This document shows, piece by piece, positions 1 to 8,511 of a stretch of DNA of 64,000 nt; position 1 is the stretch's first letter; each line of letters starts with the position of its first letter. The position numbers and the translations under genes are program-made. This DNA comes from Roseiarcus sp963765375. Its GTDB lineage: Bacteria; Pseudomonadota; Alphaproteobacteria; Rhizobiales; Beijerinckiaceae. The stretch lies in contig CAVXVZ010000010.1 of the NCBI GenBank assembly GCA_963765375.1, forward strand, positions 1-64,000, in the 5' to 3' direction. The notes beneath the pieces are model-generated. The model had not been told where the DNA came from and ran no database searches. It saw only the letters and a list, made by a program, of their open reading frames with translations.

Positions 1-386
1 CGGTCGCCAAGCCCTTCCTCCGTGGATTGCGCCGGTCTCGTTGGCGGCGCCGTCAAGGGAGATCAGTATAGCTGATTTTCGGCGTCGAATCTCGCCGGGC
101 GCGTCGACGATTGATGAGCGAAACGCTCGGCGTTCTCCGACGACCCGCGAACGGGATCTATCCGCGAAGATATCAAGCGCGCTGGTTTTGAGGCGTTCCG
201 CGCAGTCCTCTCGCCCCGACGCTACAACCCTGCTCTCGAGCGGAAACGTCTGGGCGAGAAATTTTGCTTGCGCTGCTTATTAATAAGCGCTTTAGTAAAC
301 ATCAGGCCGCTCAGCCGTCATTTGAGCGGTTAGCTCGACGGGCTGCCCCTCACAGGGAAACCGGCAATATCAGGGAGGAAACAAAC
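1..386. other. Leader region upstream of the ABC importer operon
   Basis: I see no convincing gene here. An 80-codon open frame (41-283) has no recognisable family and looks like chance coding in GC-rich DNA. The stretch around 260-300 is noticeably more AT-rich than its surroundings and holds a perfect palindrome, so it is the likely promoter and operator region for the operon beginning at 387. The binding-protein gene is preceded by a good ribosome-binding site (AGGGAGGAA, 372-380). Confidence 0.6.
275..288. promoter_or_regulatory. 14-bp perfect palindrome, candidate operator
   Basis: GCTTATTAATAAGC reads identically on both strands and lies about 100 bases upstream of the binding-protein start, in the AT-rich part of the leader. 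Palindromes of this kind are typical binding sites for dimeric sugar-operon repressors. Which regulator binds is unknown; the only regulator-like protein in the operon is the HTH-like product at 10902-11336. Confidence 0.4.
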
Positions 387-1724
387 ATGACTAAAGCCTT
401 GGCATTGATTGGACTCGTCGCCGCCGGTTTATCCGCCGCGGCGTCTGTCGACAAAGCGCAAGCACAAGCGAAATCGCTGACAATGTGTTGGGCGGCCTGG
501 GATCCAGCGAACGCGCTGGTCGAACTCGACAAGGATTTCACTAAACTCACCGGCATCGAGATGAAGCACGAGTTCGTCCCATGGACGAGCTATGCCGATC
601 ACTTCATCAATCTGCTCAACTCTCGCAGCACCGAATGCGACCTGATCATCGGCGATAGCCAATGGATCGGCGGGGCCGCGGAGAACAAGTGGTATGTGAA
701 GCTCAACGACTTCTTCGACAAGAACAAAATCTCGATGGACGCGTTCTTGCCCGCCACGGTCGTGGGATATGCCGAGTGGCCGAAGAACACGCCGAATTAC
801 TGGGGTTTGCCCGCCATGGCCGACGCGGTCGGCTGGACCTATCGCAAGGATTGGTTCGCGAAGCCCGAGCTTCGCGCTGAGTTCAAGGCCAAGTACAATC
901 GCGAACTCGAGCCGCCCAAGACATGGGACGAATTGCTTGAGGTCTCGAAATTCTTCACCGGCAAGGAGATTGACGGCAAGAAGGTCTATGGTTCGTACAT
1001 TTTCACCGAGCGCGGCTCGGAAGGCATCACGATGGGCGTCACCAACGCGATGTACAATTATGGCTTCGATTACATGGATCCGAAGCAACCCTACCATATG
1101 GAGGGCGTCGTCAACTCTGCGGGCGCTGCGAAGGGCATGGATGTCTACAAGGAGCTCTTCAAGTGCTGCCAGCCCCCGGGCCTGACGAACGCCTACATGC
1201 AGGAAGGTCTTGACGCCTTCAAGTCGGGCCAGGTGGCCATGCAGATGAACTGGTATGCGTTCTTCCCGGGCCTCGCCAAGGATCCCAACGTCGGCGGCGA
1301 CAAGATCGGCTTCTTCAAGAACCCTGCCGGCCCGGCTGGCGATTTCACCCAGCTCGGCGGTCAGGGGCTGTCCGTGGTCGCGGCCTCGAAGAATGTCGAT
1401 GACGCGTTGCTCTACATGAAGTGGTTCGCGCAACCCGAGGTCCAGCAGAAGTGGACGGATCTGGGCGGCGCTTCGGCGTCCAAGGCCGTGCTCTTGTCGG
1501 ACGCGTACAAGAACAGCGCCGCCTACGCGCCGTCGTTCGTGGAGTCGATGGGCATGGTCAAGGATTTCTGGGCTGAGCCGCTCTACGTTCCGCTCCTCCT
1601 CGACATGCAGAACCGCGTCCATGACTATGTCGTCGCCGACAAGGGCACTTCTCAGAAGGCGCTCGACGAGCTGGTCAGGGACTGGATGAAGGTGTTCAAG
1701 CAGGAGGGCAAGGATCCTTCCTGA
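387..1724 (+). CDS. ABC transporter periplasmic sugar-binding protein
   Basis: A 445-residue extracellular solute-binding protein of the carbohydrate-uptake (CUT1-like) class. The first 27 or so residues form a signal peptide ending around AQA-QA, so the mature protein is periplasmic. The rest has the usual two-lobed binding-protein pattern, with a WTSYADHF segment early and a QLGGQGLSVV stretch late. An upstream in-frame extension to 264 is open, but the ATG at 387 has a strong Shine-Dalgarno and puts the signal peptide at the N-terminus. It is the first gene of an operon with two permeases, a small membrane protein and two ATPases. The Dha-kinase genes downstream suggest a small ketose, triose or polyol as ligand; the exact substrate cannot be read from sequence. 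Confidence 0.93.
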   Translation: MTKALALIGLVAAGLSAAASVDKAQAQAKSLTMCWAAWDPANALVELDKDFTKLTGIEMKHEFVPWTSYADHFINLLNSRSTECDLIIGDSQWIGGAAENKWYVKLNDFFDKNKISMDAFLPATVVGYAEWPKNTPNYWGLPAMADAVGWTYRKDWFAKPELRAEFKAKYNRELEPPKTWDELLEVSKFFTGKEIDGKKVYGSYIFTERGSEGITMGVTNAMYNYGFDYMDPKQPYHMEGVVNSAGAAKGMDVYKELFKCCQPPGLTNAYMQEGLDAFKSGQVAMQMNWYAFFPGLAKDPNVGGDKIGFFKNPAGPAGDFTQLGGQGLSVVAASKNVDDALLYMKWFAQPEVQQKWTDLGGASASKAVLLSDAYKNSAAYAPSFVESMGMVKDFWAEPLYVPLLLDMQNRVHDYVVADKGTSQKALDELVRDWMKVFKQEGKDPS

Positions 1725-1818
1725 CCGCGCGAGGGGTGATCTGGCTTTCTTCTCCAAAACCCGTCCCCGGCGTCGCAAGCGCCGGGGAGACTCGAATGGT
1801 CCATGAGCGGGCAGGGTC

Positions 1819-2778
1819 ATGACGGTGACGAATAATGCAAGAGGCATCGCGGACGGAGTCGCCTTGCGAACGCCGGCGGCGGTGGCCGGTAGGGTGAGGG
1901 GGCTATCGGATCGGGCCGTCGCCTGGCTTTTCATCCTGCCGACGATGCTGTTGCTTCTCGCGATCAACATCTTTCCGCTGATCTGGGCGATCCGGCTGTC
2001 GTTCACCGGGTTGATGGCGAACCTGCCGACGCCGGCCCGCTTCATCGGCCTCGACAACTATGTCGACATCCTTACCGATGAGGATCTTTGGGCGAACTTC
2101 CAGATCACCGCGCGTTTCGTGTTTTGGACGATCGCGCTCCAAATCCTGATCGGCCTCGGGCTGGCGTTGCTCATCAACCAGAAATTCCGCGGCCACAGTT
2201 TCTGGACGACCGTCATCCTGCTGCCGATGATGTTGTCCCCGGCGGTGGTGGGCAACTTTTGGACCCTGCTGTTCCAGCCGCAGATAGGGCCGTTCAACTA
2301 TCTAGTCGGCTTCTTCACCGGCGCTGCGCCGAGCTCGTTCACCATGATCGGGAGCGTCGCCCTGGCGCCATGGACGATCGTGCTTGTCAACACCTGGATG
2401 TGGACGCCCTACGTAATGCTCATTTGCCTGGCCGGGCTGCGCTCCATTCCTGAATACATCTACGAGGCGGCTGAGGTGGATCGCGCGTCGCCGCTCAGGC
2501 AGTTCTGGTCGATCACCTTGCCGATGGTCCTGCCTTTCCTCATGCTTGCCGTGCTCTTCCAGGCGATCCAGGCGTTCGTAATGTTCGACCTGGTCAATCT
2601 CCTCACGTCCGGCGGACCCGGATCGACCACGGAACTAGTCTCGATCACGCTCAAGCGCGCCGCGTTTGAAAAGTGGGAGACGGGCTACGCGTCGGCGCTC
2701 GCCGTGATCCTTTTTGTCACGATATTCGGCGCGGCGAACATCTACGTGAAGGCGCTCAATAAAGTGAAGCAGCAATGA
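1819..2778 (+). CDS. ABC transporter permease, sugar type (subunit 1)
   Basis: A 319-residue inner-membrane permease of the MalF/UgpA type with six predicted membrane segments, the first being the hydrophobic run after residue 30. The cytoplasmic EAA loop that contacts the ATPase is visible late in the protein (EAAEVDRASPLRQFWSITLP). Its stop overlaps the next start (ATGA, 2775-2778), so the two permeases are probably translationally coupled and made in equal amounts. It forms the channel with the next permease for the ligand captured by the binding protein at 387. Confidence 0.93.
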   Translation: MTVTNNARGIADGVALRTPAAVAGRVRGLSDRAVAWLFILPTMLLLLAINIFPLIWAIRLSFTGLMANLPTPARFIGLDNYVDILTDEDLWANFQITARFVFWTIALQILIGLGLALLINQKFRGHSFWTTVILLPMMLSPAVVGNFWTLLFQPQIGPFNYLVGFFTGAAPSSFTMIGSVALAPWTIVLVNTWMWTPYVMLICLAGLRSIPEYIYEAAEVDRASPLRQFWSITLPMVLPFLMLAVLFQAIQAFVMFDLVNLLTSGGPGSTTELVSITLKRAAFEKWETGYASALAVILFVTIFGAANIYVKALNKVKQQ

Positions 2779-3728
2779 CCGCGGTCCAGGCCCCCCGCCC
2801 CTTCTCGGAGCCGTCGCCGCTTGTCCGTTGGCTGGCCGGCGCCGTCGTCATCTTCTACGCCATCGTCACAATTCTGCCTCTCGTGTGGATCGGAGCGACC
2901 GCCTTCAAGTCGCAGGAGGACGCGATCGCCTATCCTCCGAAAGTCTTCTTCACTCCGACGCTCGAAGGATTTGTCGACCTGTTCACGGTGCAGACGCGTC
3001 AGCCGCATGATTTCATCGCCAAGATGCCGCCGCCGCAGACATGGTACGAGAAGATCGCCCGCAACCGGGACATGGTGATCGCTGGCCCGTCACGAGTGGT
3101 CGAGCGCTTCCTCAATTCGCTGATCATCGGTTTCGGTTCGATGATTCTCGCGACTTTTCTCGGCACGCTGGCCGCCTACGGGTTTTCCCGCTTTCGCGTG
3201 CCATTGGCGGAGGATCTGCTTTTTTTCATCCTGTCGACCCGGATGATGCCGCCGATCGCGGTCGCGGTCCCGATTTACATAATGTATCGCTGGCTTGGTC
3301 TCTACGACACGAAGATCGGCATGATCCTGCTGTACACGGCGGTGAACTTGTCGCTGGCGGTCTGGCTGCTCAAGGGTTTTATCGACGAGATCCCGCGAGA
3401 GTACGAAGAGGCTGCCCTTGTCGACGGCTACACCCGGCTGCAGGCCTTTCAAAAGGTGGTGCTGCCGCAGGCAATGACTGGAATCGCGGCGACCGCGATT
3501 TTCTGCCTGATTTTCTCGTGGAACGAATATGCGTTCAATCTGCTGTTGACCAGCTCGGACGCGCAAACCATGCCGCCGTTCATCCCCTTCATCATCGGCG
3601 AGGGCGGCCAGAACTGGCCTGCGGTCGCAGCCGGAACAACCCTTTTCCTGCTGCCGATCGTGATTTTCACGGTCGCGCTGAGAAAGCATTTGCTTCGCGG
3701 GATCACGTTCGGAGCGGTGCGCAAATGA
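2775..3728 (+). CDS. ABC transporter permease, sugar type (subunit 2)
   Basis: A 317-residue MalG/UgpE-like inner-membrane permease. The EAA loop reads EEAALVDGYTRLQAFQKVVL. Compared with the shortest family members it has a long periplasmic loop between the first two membrane segments (roughly residues 50-105). It overlaps both neighbours by 4 bases (ATGA at 2775 and at 3725), a sign of tight coupling inside the operon. It should pair with the product of 1819-2778 to form the translocation pore. Confidence 0.93.
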   Translation: MTAVQAPRPFSEPSPLVRWLAGAVVIFYAIVTILPLVWIGATAFKSQEDAIAYPPKVFFTPTLEGFVDLFTVQTRQPHDFIAKMPPPQTWYEKIARNRDMVIAGPSRVVERFLNSLIIGFGSMILATFLGTLAAYGFSRFRVPLAEDLLFFILSTRMMPPIAVAVPIYIMYRWLGLYDTKIGMILLYTAVNLSLAVWLLKGFIDEIPREYEEAALVDGYTRLQAFQKVVLPQAMTGIAATAIFCLIFSWNEYAFNLLLTSSDAQTMPPFIPFIIGEGGQNWPAVAAGTTLFLLPIVIFTVALRKHLLRGITFGAVRK

Positions 3729-3928
3729 CTGGGACGAGCAACACAACGCGGCGAGGATGGCCGAACTGGTTTCGGCGCGGCCCATGGGAGATCACTGCGA
3801 TGACCGTGATCGGCCTCGGGATTCTGATGCTGACGCAACCGTTCTCCCTCGATCTGTACACCTACTCGTTCGTCACCATCCTGGGCGGGACGCTCGGGTT
3901 CGTCATCGTCAGCCACTTTCCGCAGTGA
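3725..3928 (+). CDS. Small membrane protein of the ABC importer operon
   Basis: A 67-residue protein with a basic N-terminal stretch and two hydrophobic segments (about residues 23-40 and 46-63), ending in a conserved-looking IVSHFP tail. It starts on the ATGA overlap with the permease gene and is followed nine bases later by the first ATPase. Rhizobial glycerol-type importer operons carry a similarly placed small membrane protein of unknown function (GlpU). This one occupies the same slot, but I cannot claim sequence homology. A role as an accessory subunit of the permease complex is an inference from position. Confidence 0.75.
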   Translation: MTGTSNTTRRGWPNWFRRGPWEITAMTVIGLGILMLTQPFSLDLYTYSFVTILGGTLGFVIVSHFPQ

Positions 3929-3937
3929 GGCGTCGCC

Positions 3938-5035
3938 ATGGCGGAGATCCGTGTCGAGCGGCTGCACAAGGCCTTCCAAAGCTTCGTCGCCGTCCAGAAT
4001 TCGAGTTTCGTGATCGAGGATCGCTCCTTTTTCGTCATGCTGGGGCCCTCGGGTTGCGGCAAGACGACGACGTTGCGGATGATCGCGGGCCTCGAGCTGC
4101 CAACTGAGGGCAAGATTCTGCTGGATGGCGAGGATGTCACGCTTCGTCGTGCGGCGGAGCGCGACATCGCCTTCGTCTTCCAGCTCTTCGCCCTCTATCC
4201 GCACATGAACGTTGCGCAGAACATCGGGTTTCCGCTGAAGTGCGAGGGTCTCGCCCGCGACGAGATCCGCAAGCAGGTCCGCGAGGCCGCCCGCCTGTTG
4301 CGTATCGAGCATCTTCTCTCCAGCAAGGTTTCGAAGCTTGCGGGCGGCGACCGGCAGCGCGTCGCCCTTGGCCGCGCCATCGTGCGCCGACCGAAAGCTT
4401 TTCTCATGGACGAGCCGCTCGGCGCGCTCGACGCCGAGTTTCGCCGAATCATGTGCGATGAGCTGCGTGACCTTCACGACCGCGTCGGAGCGACCACCGT
4501 CTACGTCACACATGACCAGCTCGAGGCGATGTCGATGGCCGACCGGATCCTTGTCATGAACCGCGGGGTCGTCGAGCAGGTCGCTACGCCGCAGGAGATC
4601 TACGACCGGCCGAACAGCATGTTCGTTGCCGACTTTATCGGCTCGCCCTCCATGAACTTCATACGCTTCGACGGCAAACTTGCACGCGGCGACCGCGCTG
4701 TCCGCCTTCACGACGCAAGCATCGCCGTGCCCGAAATGCATGAGGACGGCATCAGCGGGCCACTGGCGCTTGGGGTTCGCCCGGAGCATGTCACCTTGTC
4801 CGATTCCGGCGCCATTCGTGGCCGGGTCTTCGGCGCCGAATATCTCGGCACGACGCAGATCGTCACGATCGATATCGAGCACGGCCGAATCAAAGCTCGC
4901 CTGCCGGCGTCCCTTGCGGTCCGGCTCGGTGAGCCGGTGGGGCTTGCTTTCCAATCCCAGCGGCTGGTGGTGTTTGACGCGGTGACCGGACGCGCGACCA
5001 GGAGCGCGCTTTACGAGGGCGCCGTCAATGGCTGA
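3938..5035 (+). CDS. ABC transporter ATP-binding protein (UgpC/MalK type), first copy
   Basis: A 365-residue ATPase. The Walker A is GPSGCGKTT (near residue 36), the Q-loop FVFQLFALYPHMNV, the Walker B FLMDEPLGALD, with the switch histidine in VTHDQLEAM and a C-terminal regulatory (TOBE-like) domain after about residue 235. The signature motif reads LAGGD rather than LSGGQ, so two positions of the ATP-contacting loop differ. The neighbouring ATPase has a more canonical LSGGE, so the pair may form an asymmetric heterodimer in which one site hydrolyses poorly. It overlaps the next gene by 8 bases. Two ATPase genes per importer is the arrangement of the rhizobial glycerol importer (GlpS/GlpT). 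Confidence 0.93.
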   Translation: MAEIRVERLHKAFQSFVAVQNSSFVIEDRSFFVMLGPSGCGKTTTLRMIAGLELPTEGKILLDGEDVTLRRAAERDIAFVFQLFALYPHMNVAQNIGFPLKCEGLARDEIRKQVREAARLLRIEHLLSSKVSKLAGGDRQRVALGRAIVRRPKAFLMDEPLGALDAEFRRIMCDELRDLHDRVGATTVYVTHDQLEAMSMADRILVMNRGVVEQVATPQEIYDRPNSMFVADFIGSPSMNFIRFDGKLARGDRAVRLHDASIAVPEMHEDGISGPLALGVRPEHVTLSDSGAIRGRVFGAEYLGTTQIVTIDIEHGRIKARLPASLAVRLGEPVGLAFQSQRLVVFDAVTGRATRSALYEGAVNG

Positions 5036-6050
5036 AATCCTCGTTCGACATGTGACGAAGCGCTTCGTCGACATCGAGGCCGTACGCGACCTCTCGTTCG
5101 ACATCGCCAATGGCGAGTTCGTGGTCCTGCTCGGGCCCACCGGCGCCGGCAAGACGACGACGCTGCGCCTTATCGCCGGCCTCGAGTACCCGGATGACGG
5201 CGCCATTTCGATCGACGGCCGGGACGTGACCAAGGAGCCGCCGGCCGCGCGCGACGTCGCCTTCGTCTTCCAGCAATATTCTCTCTACCCGCACCTCACG
5301 GTTTACGACAACCTCGCCTTCCCGCTTCGTTCGCCTGCGCGCCGCACCCCCGAGGCCAAGGTGCGCGAGCGCGTCGAGGCGATTGCGGAGCTCCTGCACA
5401 TCGGCGGCAAGCTCGACAACCGCGCGACCAGCCTCTCTGGCGGCGAGATGCAGCGCGTCGCCATCGGCCGCGCGCTGGTCCGCGAGCCCTCGATCTATCT
5501 CATGGACGAGCCGCTCTCCTCGCTCGACGCCAAGCTGCGCGCCGAGTTGCGCCTCGAACTGAAGCGCATCCAGGTCGAGCTTGGCGCCACGATCCTCTAT
5601 GTCACGCACGACCAGATCGAAGCGATGACGATGGCGAGCCGCATCGGCGTCCTGCGCGAGGGAAGGCTGCTCCAGCTCGGGACGCCGCGCGAGATCTACG
5701 AGAATCCAAACGACATCTACGTCGCGACACGGCTCGGCACGCCGCAGATCAATCTCCTGCCGGCTGACCTCTTGCCCGAGGCGCCGATGCCCCCTCACAC
5801 CACGACGATCGGCGTGCGAACGGAGCATCTCTTGATCGCCAAGCCGAATGGCGGCCCGGTAGGGCAGGTACGCCGGATCGAGCATCTCGGCGACCAAAAC
5901 CACGTCCACCTCGACTACAACGGCCACCCCCTCGTCACCTTGGCCGATCCTCATCAGGCGCTCCTGGCCGGTCAGGAGGTCGGATTGGAGCTGCTCGATC
6001 CGCTCTACTTTGATGCGTCTGGGCGACGCATAACCCTCGCTGCCGAGTGA
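5028..6050 (+). CDS. ABC transporter ATP-binding protein (UgpC/MalK type), second copy
   Basis: A 340-residue ATPase with Walker A GPTGAGKTTT, Q-loop FVFQQYSLYPHLTV, signature LSGGEMQRV, Walker B YLMDEPLSSLD, switch histidine in VTHDQIEAM, and a C-terminal TOBE-like domain. The start codon lies inside the end of the preceding ATPase gene. The two should form the nucleotide-binding heterodimer of the importer. A short dhaL remnant begins 10 bases after its stop, tying the importer directly to the kinase section of the operon. Confidence 0.93.
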   Translation: MAEILVRHVTKRFVDIEAVRDLSFDIANGEFVVLLGPTGAGKTTTLRLIAGLEYPDDGAISIDGRDVTKEPPAARDVAFVFQQYSLYPHLTVYDNLAFPLRSPARRTPEAKVRERVEAIAELLHIGGKLDNRATSLSGGEMQRVAIGRALVREPSIYLMDEPLSSLDAKLRAELRLELKRIQVELGATILYVTHDQIEAMTMASRIGVLREGRLLQLGTPREIYENPNDIYVATRLGTPQINLLPADLLPEAPMPPHTTTIGVRTEHLLIAKPNGGPVGQVRRIEHLGDQNHVHLDYNGHPLVTLADPHQALLAGQEVGLELLDPLYFDASGRRITLAAE

Positions 6051-6060
6051 GACGCGAGCC

Positions 6061-6189
6061 ATGTCCCGTGATTCCTTTATCGTGAGATCGTTGATCGCGG
6101 CGGCGGCCGAGCAGGTCATCGCGGGCGCGCCCAAACTGACCGCGCTCGACCAAACAATCGGGGACGGCCAGCACGGGGCGGCGATGTGA
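6061..6189 (+). pseudogene. Truncated dhaL N-terminus (remnant)
   Basis: A 42-codon frame whose product matches only the beginning of DhaL/DAK2 domains: an initial helix, then ALDQTIGDGQHG, which corresponds to the metal-binding IGDGDHG loop of the intact DhaL at 7861. It stops three codons after that loop, where full-length DhaL runs on for about 170 residues. The Asp-to-Gln change in the loop removes one metal ligand. The stop lies 14 bases before the point where DhaK-like coding begins in another frame, so a deletion joining the start of a dhaL to the start of a dhaK is a plausible origin. It is not expected to be functional. Confidence 0.7.
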
Positions 6190-6202
6190 ACTCATTTCAT
6201 GA

Positions 6203-7864
6203 ATTCAGCGGGACGCCATCGTCACGGACGCGATTGACGGTCTTCTCGCCACGTCGCCGCGGCCGCTGGCGCGGCTTGATGGCTTTCCAAATGTCAAAGT
6301 TGTTATTCGCGCCGACTGGGAAGGGAGCAGGGTTGCGTTGATTTCGGGAGGAGGCTCGGGACACGAGCCGGCGCATGCCGGTTTTGTCGGTCGCGGCGGT
6401 CTCACCGCCGCGGTCTGCGGAGAGATCTTCGCTTCCCCGACCGTCGATGCGGTGTACGCGGCGATTCTGGCGGTGACCGGCCAGGAGGGATGCCTGCTGA
6501 TCGTCAAGAACTACTCGGGGGACCGGCTCAATTTTGGCCTCGCGGCGGAGCGTGCGCGCGCGGCCGGACTCAAGGTCGAGATGGTCATCGTCGCCGACGA
6601 TATTGCGCTCGAGGATTTCGCGCAGCCGCGCGGCATCGCAGGAACGCTTTTCGTTCACAAGATCGCTGGAAGCGCCGCTGAATCCGGGGAAAATCTTGAG
6701 ACCGTGGCCGCCATCGCCGCCCGTGTCGCGGGCGCGACCAAGAGCCTTGGCATCGCAACGACGACCTGTTCGATTCCTGGTCAGCAAGCGCATGCGCGGC
6801 TGGACTCAGGGCAGGCGGAGCTGGGACTCGGAATTCACGGCGAGCCGGGAGTCGAGAGGATCAGTCTTCCATCCGCCAGAGCTGTCGCGGAATTGATGGC
6901 GAATAGACTCAGCCGGTTCATCCCGCCGTCGGGTGCGCTGGCCCTTCTGATCAACAATTTGGGTGGCGCGCCGGACCTCGAAATGGCGGTCCTCGCCAAG
7001 GCGATACTGGGAACGCCGCTTGGCCGGCGGGCCCGTTTGGTCGTGGGGCCGGCGCGGCTCATGACCGCGCTCGATATGAAAGGCGTCTCCATCTCGGTTC
7101 TGCCGGTCGACGAGGAACTGGTCGACGCGCTGATGTCGGAATGCGACGCGCCGGCGTGGCCGTCCGTCCACGGGACCCGCAAAGTCGAGATCCTCGCTTC
7201 GATCGCCGGAGGTCAACGCCGCGAGGAAATCGCAAGTGACAATCCGCAGGCGCGGCAGATGCTCGAGGCGATCTGCGAGGCCTTGCTGCAGCGAGAAGCC
7301 GAGCTCAATGCCCTCGACGCGAGAGTCGGCGACGGCGACACGGGAACAACTTTCGCCACTGCGGCTCGAACAATTCTGGCCGCGCTCGGCGCCCTCCCCC
7401 TCAATGACGCCGCGAAGATGTGTACGGCGCTCGCGGAACGGCTGTCTGGATCAATGGGCGGATCGAGCGGCGTACTTCTATCTATTCTCGCCGCCGCGAC
7501 CGGCCGTGCTTTGGGGACGGGAATGCAGTGGCCCTCGGCCTTGCGGGCGGGGACCGAGCGGATGAAGTTCTACGGCGGAGCAAATCAGGGCGACCGCACC
7601 ATGCTCGACGCGTTGCTTCCCGCAATCGAAGCCCTGGAAGCTGGAGGCGACCTCGTCGCGGCGGCCGATGCGGCGCGCAGCGGCGCGGCCGCCACCGCCG
7701 GAATGACGAAGGCGGGCGCCGGCCGCTCGAGCTATCTCGCATCGGGGGATCTGGCCGGCGTCCCCGATCCGGGAGCGGTGGCGGTCGCCGCAGCCTTTGA
7801 GGCCGCGGCCGGGCGTGTTCGAAATGCTGAAAGGTTGTCGCCTCCTCGAGGCGCGTCGAGATGA
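6203..7864 (+). CDS. Dihydroxyacetone kinase, DhaK-DhaL fusion, with damaged start
   Basis: An N-terminal DhaK domain carries SGGGSGHEP and the substrate-binding LGIHGEPG segment. It is followed by a DhaL (ATP-binding, DAK2) domain with DARVGDGDTG and GGSSG motifs. This order is the single-chain ATP-dependent kinase layout, unlike the PTS type downstream. DhaK-like coding is continuous from about 6203, but no ATG, GTG or TTG is in frame until TTG at 6338, which would cut off roughly 45 residues of the DhaK fold. An ATG at 6199 is one base out of frame (ATG-A-ATT-CAG), so one inserted base after the start codon explains the arrangement. Either the gene is broken, the sequence has an error, or an unusual start is used. 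Its stop overlaps the next dhaL start. Substrate could be dihydroxyacetone, a tetrulose or a related triose. Confidence 0.8.
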   Translation: MQRDAIVTDAIDGLLATSPRPLARLDGFPNVKVVIRADWEGSRVALISGGGSGHEPAHAGFVGRGGLTAAVCGEIFASPTVDAVYAAILAVTGQEGCLLIVKNYSGDRLNFGLAAERARAAGLKVEMVIVADDIALEDFAQPRGIAGTLFVHKIAGSAAESGENLETVAAIAARVAGATKSLGIATTTCSIPGQQAHARLDSGQAELGLGIHGEPGVERISLPSARAVAELMANRLSRFIPPSGALALLINNLGGAPDLEMAVLAKAILGTPLGRRARLVVGPARLMTALDMKGVSISVLPVDEELVDALMSECDAPAWPSVHGTRKVEILASIAGGQRREEIASDNPQARQMLEAICEALLQREAELNALDARVGDGDTGTTFATAARTILAALGALPLNDAAKMCTALAERLSGSMGGSSGVLLSILAAATGRALGTGMQWPSALRAGTERMKFYGGANQGDRTMLDALLPAIEALEAGGDLVAAADAARSGAAATAGMTKAGAGRSSYLASGDLAGVPDPGAVAVAAAFEAAAGRVRNAERLSPPRGASR

Positions 7865-8511
7865 TCGTCACACACGGAAAGACGGCGAGCCCGCCCGTTG
7901 TGATCCTGCGGCTCGATTCCGAGCGAAAGCGGAGGCTTGTTGCGGCGATCGCCGATTGCGTCATCGCGCATGTCGACGAGTTGACCGCGCTCGACTCCGC
8001 GATTGGCGACGGCGATCACGGCCACAACATGAAACGGGGATTTGAGGCGGTGTTGCAGGACCTCGAGGCGTTTTCGGGCATGAACTTGCCCGATCTCGTC
8101 AAAGCCGTCGGCACGAAGCTGGTAATGAAGGTCGGCGGCGCCTCGGGTCCGCTCTACGGGACGTTGTTCTTGGCGCTGGCGAAAGAGCTTCCCGCGGAAC
8201 CGTCGCGGACCGAGGCGGTAAGAGCATTTGCCGCGGCGATCGGCTCGGTCAAGACGCGCGGCAAGAGCGATGTCGGTCAGAAGACAATGCTCGACGTGCT
8301 TGTTCCCGCCTATGAGGCATTCGCGGCGGGCGAAGATCTCGCCACCATCAGCGACACTGCGGCCCGCGCGGCGGCGGCGACTCTGCCGATGCGGGCGACG
8401 CGCGGGCGCGCGTCGTTTCTCGGCGATCGCTCGATCGGACACATGGATCCCGGCGCGCGCTCATCGTCGCTGATGATCGCGACGCTTTGCGACGAGCTTG
8501 GAGACAACTGA
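7861..8511 (+). CDS. dhaL: PTS-dependent dihydroxyacetone kinase, ADP-binding subunit DhaL
   Basis: A 216-residue DhaL. The Asp-rich loop SAIGDGDHGHNM binds the Mg-ADP cofactor that is re-phosphorylated in place by DhaM, and KVGGASGPLYG is the nucleotide-contacting glycine segment. It overlaps the upstream kinase fusion by 4 bases and shares its stop with the dhaM start (TGATG), so the three are coupled. It has a slightly longer N-terminus than the minimal family member. Together with DhaK (11373) and DhaM (8511) it forms the PEP-driven kinase. Confidence 0.92.
   Translation: MIVTHGKTASPPVVILRLDSERKRRLVAAIADCVIAHVDELTALDSAIGDGDHGHNMKRGFEAVLQDLEAFSGMNLPDLVKAVGTKLVMKVGGASGPLYGTLFLALAKELPAEPSRTEAVRAFAAAIGSVKTRGKSDVGQKTMLDVLVPAYEAFAAGEDLATISDTAARAAAATLPMRATRGRASFLGDRSIGHMDPGARSSSLMIATLCDELGDN

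Noticed and set aside
41..283. 80-residue open frame in the leader
   Set aside because: Arg/Ser-rich, no recognisable motif, no ribosome-binding site, and it overlaps the likely promoter.
429..2057. 542-residue open frame opposite the binding-protein gene
   Set aside because: Antisense shadow of a clearly real gene in GC-rich DNA; composition is Arg/Leu/His-rich with no domain.
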